A stretch of 10,646 bases of DNA, taken from DASQLQ01 sp035629935 (GTDB lineage Bacteria > Actinomycetota > CADDZG01 > WHSQ01). The notes beneath the pieces are model-generated. The model searched no databases. It was not told the origin of the DNA and was given only the letters and a program-made list of their open reading frames with translations. Shown one piece after another: positions 6,790 through 10,646 of the stretch. The stretch spans positions 1 to 10,646 of the forward strand of contig DASQLQ010000098.1 of assembly GCA_035629935.1 (NCBI GenBank). Reading direction: 5' to 3'. The translations under genes were made by a program, and so were the position numbers. How positions within the stretch are numbered: the stretch's first letter is position 1; each line of letters begins with the position of its first letter.

Positions 6790-7557
6790 TCAGGGCAGGT
6801 CGTAGGCCCGCCACACCACCTCGTACTCATTCTCGACCGGTCGATCGAGCGAGCCATAGCGTTCGCGCGCCCACTCCCGAACCTCTGCGCTTGCAGCGCG
6901 CACATCTTCGTCGGGCAGCGACCAGGTGAACGAGTACCAGCCGCGCTCGACCATGTCGATGAATTCGCCTGGTACGACGAGTCGTCGATCGATCAAGGGG
7001 GGAAGCTCCCTGATCCGTGCCGCGGTCGCCTCGAGTTCTTCGTCGACGCTGGCCAGCCGATCGGCTCCCGGGCGCAGGGCTTTGTCTCCTAGGATCTCCT
7101 GCATCTTCGCCCAGATCGCGACCCACGGCCCGCTGCCTTCACCGTGGAGATTGATCAGGATCGTTCCGTGTGGCCGCACGACACGAATGAGTTCCGTCAA
7201 CGCTTTTCGCCAGTCCGTTATGAGATGCAAAACGTGCGCGGCGACGGCGGCCGAGAAGGTGTCTGCGGCGAAGGGGAGATCGCAAGCGTCGGCCAGAGCC
7301 AGGGACACCGTTCGGTCGGGGTCTTTCTGCCGGAGCTTGTCGAGCATCGCGGCGGAGATGTCGATCCCGGTCACATCGACCGCGGCGGCTGCCAACGGCA
7401 ACGCGATCCTGCCCGTTCCGACCCCGATCTCGAGTGTGGGCCCGCGCAGCTCCTTCACCAGGTTCGGAACGAGCTGCTCCATCGTTTCCGGAGTAAGAGC
7501 GCGAGTTTGGTCGTAGAACTCCGCTGCGCGATCGAACGATAGGGATCCGCCGGTCAT
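6790..7557 (-). CDS. Class I SAM-dependent methyltransferase (Methyltransf_11 type)
   Basis: A 255-residue soluble protein with the Rossmann-like methyltransferase fold. Motif I is LEIGVGTGR (42-50), binding S-adenosylmethionine. The acidic residue after strand 2 lies in GIDIS (64-68), motif III/IV is LADACDLPFAADTFSAAVAA (88-107), and the post-motif RVVRPHGTILI (125-135) is typical of small-molecule methyltransferases. The C-terminal third is aromatic and charged and probably forms the substrate lid. The substrate cannot be inferred. It is the only opposite-strand gene within the purine cluster, tail to tail with purE and head to head with purB. A TAACCT box lies 7 nt before the ATG and there is no Shine-Dalgarno sequence, so a leaderless transcript is likely. 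Confidence 0.9.
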   Translation of the reverse strand: MTGGSLSFDRAAEFYDQTRALTPETMEQLVPNLVKELRGPTLEIGVGTGRIALPLAAAAVDVTGIDISAAMLDKLRQKDPDRTVSLALADACDLPFAADTFSAAVAAHVLHLITDWRKALTELIRVVRPHGTILINLHGEGSGPWVAIWAKMQEILGDKALRPGADRLASVDEELEATAARIRELPPLIDRRLVVPGEFIDMVERGWYSFTWSLPDEDVRAASAEVREWARERYGSLDRPVENEYEVVWRAYDLP

Positions 7558-7564
7558 GCCGACG

Positions 7565-7570
7565 AGGTTA
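7565..7570 (-). promoter_or_regulatory. Candidate -10 box (TAACCT) of the methyltransferase, leaderless
   Basis: Read on the minus strand, TAACCT is followed by 7 nt and then the ATG at 7557. There is no Shine-Dalgarno sequence upstream, which favours a leaderless start. Confidence 0.45.
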
Positions 7571-7582
7571 CGTCTAGGCCGT

Positions 7583-7592
7583 GGTCTAGACC
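7583..7592. promoter_or_regulatory. 10-bp palindrome GGTCTAGACC in the divergent promoter region, candidate operator
   Basis: GGTCTAGACC is a perfect palindrome. A further GTCTAG at 7572-7577 pairs with CTAGAC at 7586-7591. It sits between the two outward-facing -10 boxes, where it would overlap the -35 region of the methyltransferase promoter. A regulator shared by purB and the methyltransferase could bind here, but the site is short and no matching copy was noticed ahead of dodecin-purA. Confidence 0.35.
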
Positions 7593-7621
7593 TCCCATAA
7601 AGGGGTCACACAGGGGGCAAA

Positions 7622-7627
7622 TAGGAT
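7622..7627 (+). promoter_or_regulatory. Candidate -10 box (TAGGAT) of purB, leaderless
   Basis: TAGGAT ends 6 nt before the purB GTG at 7634. The purine run GAGGGG in between touches the start codon, too close to serve as a ribosome site, which supports a leaderless message. No clear -35 box is visible. Confidence 0.5.
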
Positions 7628-7633
7628 GAGGGG

Positions 7634-8929
7634 GTGATCCCCCGCTATAGCCGTGAAGAGATGTCTGCGATCTTCTCCGAGCACGCCAAGTTCTCCCGGT
7701 GGCTCGAGATCGAGATCCTCGCCGTCGAGGCCCGCACCCGCCTCCAGGAGGTGCCGATCGAGGCGCTGACGGAGATCAAAGAGAAGGCCGCGTTCGACGT
7801 CGGTCGCATCGCCGAGATCGAAGAGGTGCGCCAGCACGACGTTGTGGCTTTCGTCGAGAACGTGCGCGAGAACGTCGGCGACGCGGGCCGGCACATCCAT
7901 TTCGGACTGACTTCGTCGGATGTTCTCGACACCGCCACTGCGGTCTCCTTGCGGGATGCCGGCGATCTTCTGATCGAGGGGGTCGGTCGCTTGACCGAGA
8001 CCGTCCGCCAGAAGGCCTTGGAGCACCGGGACACGGTGATGGCCGGACGAACCCACGGGGTTCATGCGGAACCGACCACGTTTGGCGTGAAGCTCGCCGG
8101 ATGGGCGTTCGAACTTGCTCGCGATCGGGATCGATTGCGAGCCGCCCGTGATGCGGTCGCCGTCGGCAAGCTTTCCGGAGCGGTCGGCACCTACTCGCAG
8201 TTGAACCCCGAGGTCGAGTCGTTCGTCTGCGAGCGGTTGGGTCTGGGCATCGAGGATGCCGCCACGCAGGTCGTCGCCCGCGATCGCCACGCGGAGTTCC
8301 TGGCCGCGATCGCCACGACCGGGGCCTCGCTCGAGCGATTCGCCCAGGAGATCCGTCATCTTCAGCGGACCGAGGTCCGCGAGGCCGAGGAGCCGTTCAA
8401 GCCCGGTCAGAAGGGGTCTTCGGCGATGCCTCATAAGAAGAACCCGATCACCTGCGAGCGGATCTGCGGCCTGGCCCGGTTACTGCGGGCTTACGCGATG
8501 ACCGGCTTCGAGAACGTCGCCCTGTGGCACGAGCGGGATATCTCCCACTCGTCGGTCGAGCGGATAACTCTCGGAGATGCCTGCATCCTGCTCGATTACA
8601 TGCTCGACAAGATGCGCTGGGTTATCGCCGAGCTGAACGTCTACCCGGAGCGGATGGCCGCCAACCTGGATGCTTCATGGGGCTTGGTCAATTCCCAGAG
8701 CGTCCTGACTGCCTTGCTGGGGAAAGGGCTTCAGCGAGAGACCGCCTACGAGTTGGTCCAGCGCAACGCGATGGCGGCATGGGATGAGGGTCGGCACCTG
8801 AAGGAGCTGTTGAAGTCCGATCCCGATGTGACTCAACACCTCGATCCCGACGAAATCGAAGGGTGCTTTGACCCGGCGCGTTATCTTCGACATGCAGGCG
8901 AAATCTTCAAGAGATTGGAGTCTTTGTAG
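7634..8929 (+). CDS. purB: Adenylosuccinate lyase
   Basis: Lyase of the fumarase/aspartase superfamily that acts twice in purine synthesis: SAICAR to AICAR, and adenylosuccinate to AMP, releasing fumarate each time. The protein is 431 residues, typical of the short bacterial form. The start IPRYSREEM right after the GTG is the family's usual N-terminus. Catalytic elements are visible: RQHD with His68, HFGLTSSDVLDTA, AGRTHGVHAEPTTFG with His141, and the mobile signature loop GSSAMPHKKNP (261-271) with Ser263. These positions match those of characterised PurB enzymes. The homotetramer builds its active sites from three subunits. It heads a run of purine genes: its TAG shares one base with the GTG of purC. 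Confidence 0.98.
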   Translation: MIPRYSREEMSAIFSEHAKFSRWLEIEILAVEARTRLQEVPIEALTEIKEKAAFDVGRIAEIEEVRQHDVVAFVENVRENVGDAGRHIHFGLTSSDVLDTATAVSLRDAGDLLIEGVGRLTETVRQKALEHRDTVMAGRTHGVHAEPTTFGVKLAGWAFELARDRDRLRAARDAVAVGKLSGAVGTYSQLNPEVESFVCERLGLGIEDAATQVVARDRHAEFLAAIATTGASLERFAQEIRHLQRTEVREAEEPFKPGQKGSSAMPHKKNPITCERICGLARLLRAYAMTGFENVALWHERDISHSSVERITLGDACILLDYMLDKMRWVIAELNVYPERMAANLDASWGLVNSQSVLTALLGKGLQRETAYELVQRNAMAAWDEGRHLKELLKSDPDVTQHLDPDEIEGCFDPARYLRHAGEIFKRLESL

Positions 8930-9807
8930 TGACTTCACCAAAACACGTTGGTTCCGGGAAGGTCCGCGAGCTCTTCGAGATCGAGGGCGACAAACTGCTG
9001 CTGGTTGCCTCCGATCGCATCAGCGCCTACGACGTGGTGCTACCCCAGGACATCCCAGATAAAGGGAAGGTTCTGACCGGGCTGTCCCACTACTGGTTCG
9101 AGATCACCGACGAGGTTCCGAATCACTTGCTGTCGATCCGGGCCGAGGAGCTTCCCGATGTCGGGATCGACGATCTCCCCGGTCGCGCCATGCTCTGCAA
9201 GAAGGCCGACCCGATCGCGATCGAGTTCGTCGTGCGGGGATACCTGTCTGGCTCAGGGTGGAAGGAGTACAAGGCGCAGGGAACCGTCTGCGGTCATCAG
9301 CTTCCGGAGGGCCTAACCGAGTCTGCCCAACTGCCGGAGCCGATCCTTACGCCCGCGACTAAGGCAACGACCGGTCACGACGAGAACATCACCGAAGCGC
9401 AGGCTGCCGAGATCGCCGGCAAAGACATCTACGACGCCGCGCGCGATTACGCGTTGACGATCTACAAGAAAGGGGCCGCTGTGGCCCTCGAGCGCGGCGT
9501 GATCATCGCCGACACGAAGTTCGAGTTCGGGGTCTTCGATGGCGAAGTGATCCTGATCGACGAGGTCCTGACACCGGACTCGTCCCGCTTCTGGCCCCAG
9601 GACCTTTACGAAGCCGGGAAGCCTCAGCCGTCGTTCGACAAGCAATACGTGAGGGATTGGCTCGACGCGAGCGGGTGGGACCATTCGCCTCCGCCTCCGG
9701 ATCTCCCTGAGGACGTCGTGCTGGCAACCCGCGACAGGTATGTGGAAGCGTACGAAAAGGTCTCGGGCCGGCCCTTCGATGCGTGGCTCAAAGAGGTCTC
9801 TGCTTGA
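8929..9807 (+). CDS. purC: SAICAR synthetase (phosphoribosylaminoimidazole-succinocarboxamide synthase)
   Basis: Uses ATP to couple CAIR with aspartate to give SAICAR. The product is the substrate of PurB, the gene just upstream. At 292 residues this is the long form, as in actinobacteria and yeast, rather than the roughly 240-residue B. subtilis/E. coli type. Motifs: GSGKVRELFE (8-17) for the nucleotide loop, LVASDRISAYDVVLP, EFVVRGYLSGSGWKEY, and the second signature IADTKFEFGVFDGEVILIDE followed by VLTPDSSRFW. The GTG at 8929 overlaps the purB stop by one base (TAGTG), with GGAG 8 nt upstream. Its TGA overlaps a TTG start of the next gene as TTGA. All conserved blocks appear intact. Confidence 0.98.
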   Translation: MTSPKHVGSGKVRELFEIEGDKLLLVASDRISAYDVVLPQDIPDKGKVLTGLSHYWFEITDEVPNHLLSIRAEELPDVGIDDLPGRAMLCKKADPIAIEFVVRGYLSGSGWKEYKAQGTVCGHQLPEGLTESAQLPEPILTPATKATTGHDENITEAQAAEIAGKDIYDAARDYALTIYKKGAAVALERGVIIADTKFEFGVFDGEVILIDEVLTPDSSRFWPQDLYEAGKPQPSFDKQYVRDWLDASGWDHSPPPPDLPEDVVLATRDRYVEAYEKVSGRPFDAWLKEVSA

Positions 9808-10565
9808 ATCGATCCATCACGGACCCCGACGCGCCCGGTAGTACGCGCGCCGAGCGGTCTCGGGCTTCGGCCCGTCTGGGTCTGACCCTCAGGACGGTCT
9901 TGCTTGCACCCAGAGAGGGATTCGAAGCCGCAGCGAAGGCCGCAGAGCGCCGCGCGCGCGCCGGTCGGCGACCCGTCGAAGGGTTGTCCTCGTATGTGAT
10001 CAGTGCCGTCGGGGGCGCATCTCTGGCGGCGCTGTGGCTCAAGGTCGGTGGTCTATTCAAACTTCGTGAGGTCTGTACCGCCGGTTACGTCGGTCCCTAC
10101 ATCGCCATGACCCTGGTGGTCGGGGCGCTCCTGGCAGTTGTCGCGATGGCCGTGTGGGGCTTGTTGGGACCCAAGGTGGTTAGAGGACTGAGAGGGTCGG
10201 CTTCGGGCACGCAACTGCGCCTCGTCTGGGGAGCATCGGCGCTCCCGCAGATCTTCGTCCTCGTCCTGCTCTTACCTCTCGATCTGTTGATCGTCGGCAC
10301 CGATACGTTTACGACCACGCCACTCAACGAATCCTTGTCCACGGCATGGGCAGCGTTCTCGATCGCGATAGCGGTCAGCCTCGGTATCTGGTCCGTGTAT
10401 CTGATGTTTCGGGGCATCGATGTCGTTGGTGGGGTCAAGGGCCGGCGTGCGGCTCTAGCAACTGCTGTGGCGGGGCTGTGCCTGGTGGCGGCGATGGCTA
10501 CGTTCGTAGTTCCGACGCGCTTGTTCGTCACGAAGGAGGCTGCGTGTCCTACTCGGCTCGGGTGA
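9804..10565 (+). CDS. Five-helix membrane protein, Yip1-like
   Basis: A 253-residue integral membrane protein. After a basic, hydrophilic N-terminus come LGLTLRTVLLAPREGFEAA (about 25-43), resembling the 'P-x-x-F' entry of bacterial Yip1-domain proteins, and five hydrophobic segments at roughly 62-80, 98-118, 142-165, 179-200 and 215-236. Bacterial Yip1-domain proteins have this topology and no well-established function. The start is taken as TTG at 9804: it gives a 4-nt TTGA overlap with the purC stop and has AAGAGG 7 nt upstream. An alternative GTG at 9783 lies inside purC. Its 3' end overlaps purS by 22 nt, so it is embedded in the purine run. No catalytic motif is visible, and the family call is tentative. 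Confidence 0.8.
   Translation: MNRSITDPDAPGSTRAERSRASARLGLTLRTVLLAPREGFEAAAKAAERRARAGRRPVEGLSSYVISAVGGASLAALWLKVGGLFKLREVCTAGYVGPYIAMTLVVGALLAVVAMAVWGLLGPKVVRGLRGSASGTQLRLVWGASALPQIFVLVLLLPLDLLIVGTDTFTTTPLNESLSTAWAAFSIAIAVSLGIWSVYLMFRGIDVVGGVKGRRAALATAVAGLCLVAAMATFVVPTRLFVTKEAACPTRLG
10533..10539 (+). promoter_or_regulatory. Strong ribosome binding site of purS
   Basis: AAGGAGG lies 4 nt before the GTG at 10544, inside the 3' end of the membrane-protein gene. It is the best Shine-Dalgarno match in the window. It fixes the purS start 22 nt before the upstream stop. Confidence 0.8.
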
Positions 10566-10646
10566 GCGTGATGTTGAAGCAGGGGATCGCCGACCCGCAG
10601 GGTCAGACGATCGAGCGAGCGCTCCCGGCGCTCGGTTACAGGGGAG
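10544..10646 (+). CDS. purS: FGAM synthase subunit PurS, N-terminal part (cut by window edge)
   Basis: Partial gene: 34 codons from GTG at 10544, open to the right edge. The protein reads VSYSARVSVMLKQGIADPQG followed by QTIERALPALGYRG. This is the PurS pattern of a first beta strand, a 'K-x-G-x-x-DPQG' turn, and a helix ending in ALG[YF]. PurS is a small dimeric subunit, usually about 80-90 residues, that bridges the glutaminase PurQ and the synthetase PurL to make FGAM from FGAR. purQ and purL therefore probably lie just beyond the window. The start overlaps the membrane-protein gene by 22 nt in another frame and has AAGGAGG upstream. The identification rests on 34 residues but the motif is distinctive. 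Confidence 0.9.
   Translation, partial: MSYSARVSVMLKQGIADPQGQTIERALPALGYRG

Noticed and set aside
7628..7633. GAGGGG as the ribosome binding site of purB
   Set aside because: It touches the GTG with no spacer, too close for normal Shine-Dalgarno pairing, so a leaderless start fits better.
7586..8434. A 282-codon minus-strand open frame opposite purB
   Set aside because: Shadow of purB, with no motifs. Its start would lie inside the purB coding sequence.

Overview
The window is a GC-rich chromosomal segment that looks actinobacterial. Three things suggest this: frequent GTG and TTG starts, several genes whose -10-like TANNNT box lies only 6-7 nt before the start codon (leaderless architecture), and a long-form PurC next to a separate PurS. 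I cannot name the lineage. No mobile element, CRISPR array, tRNA or rRNA was seen.

Layout: (1) 1-482, minus strand: the N-terminal part of a YyaL-type (DUF255) thioredoxin-domain protein, cut by the left edge. (2) 525-824, plus strand: a 99-residue, three-helix membrane protein of DUF4870/Tic20-like appearance. It converges with (3) 821-3403, minus strand: an 860-residue membrane-anchored coiled-coil protein with two tandem 125-residue repeats, a small Trp-rich module and a C-terminal zinc finger matching the RanBP2-type pattern. (4) 3404-3541: a divergent promoter region with an elaborate stem-loop on the plus-strand side. (5) 3542-6789, plus strand: dodecin, purA, purD and purE, tightly packed with 4-nt overlaps at purA/purD and purD/purE. 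(6) 6790-7557, minus strand: a class I SAM methyltransferase abutting purE tail to tail. (7) 7558-7633: a compact divergent promoter region with a 10-bp palindrome. (8) 7634 to the right edge, plus strand: purB, purC, a five-helix Yip1-like membrane protein and the first 34 codons of purS, all overlapping.

Together the enzymes cover much of de novo purine synthesis. PurD makes GAR, PurE works at the AIR carboxylation step, PurC makes SAICAR, PurB acts twice (SAICAR to AICAR, adenylosuccinate to AMP), PurA commits IMP to AMP, and PurS is a subunit of FGAM synthase, so purQ and purL probably follow. purF, purN, purM, purK and purH are not in the window.

The parts least explained by known biology are the coiled-coil scaffold with its RanBP2-like finger, the structured leader ahead of dodecin-purA, a dodecin that appears to lack the usual flavin-contacting residues, and a membrane protein translationally embedded between purC and purS.
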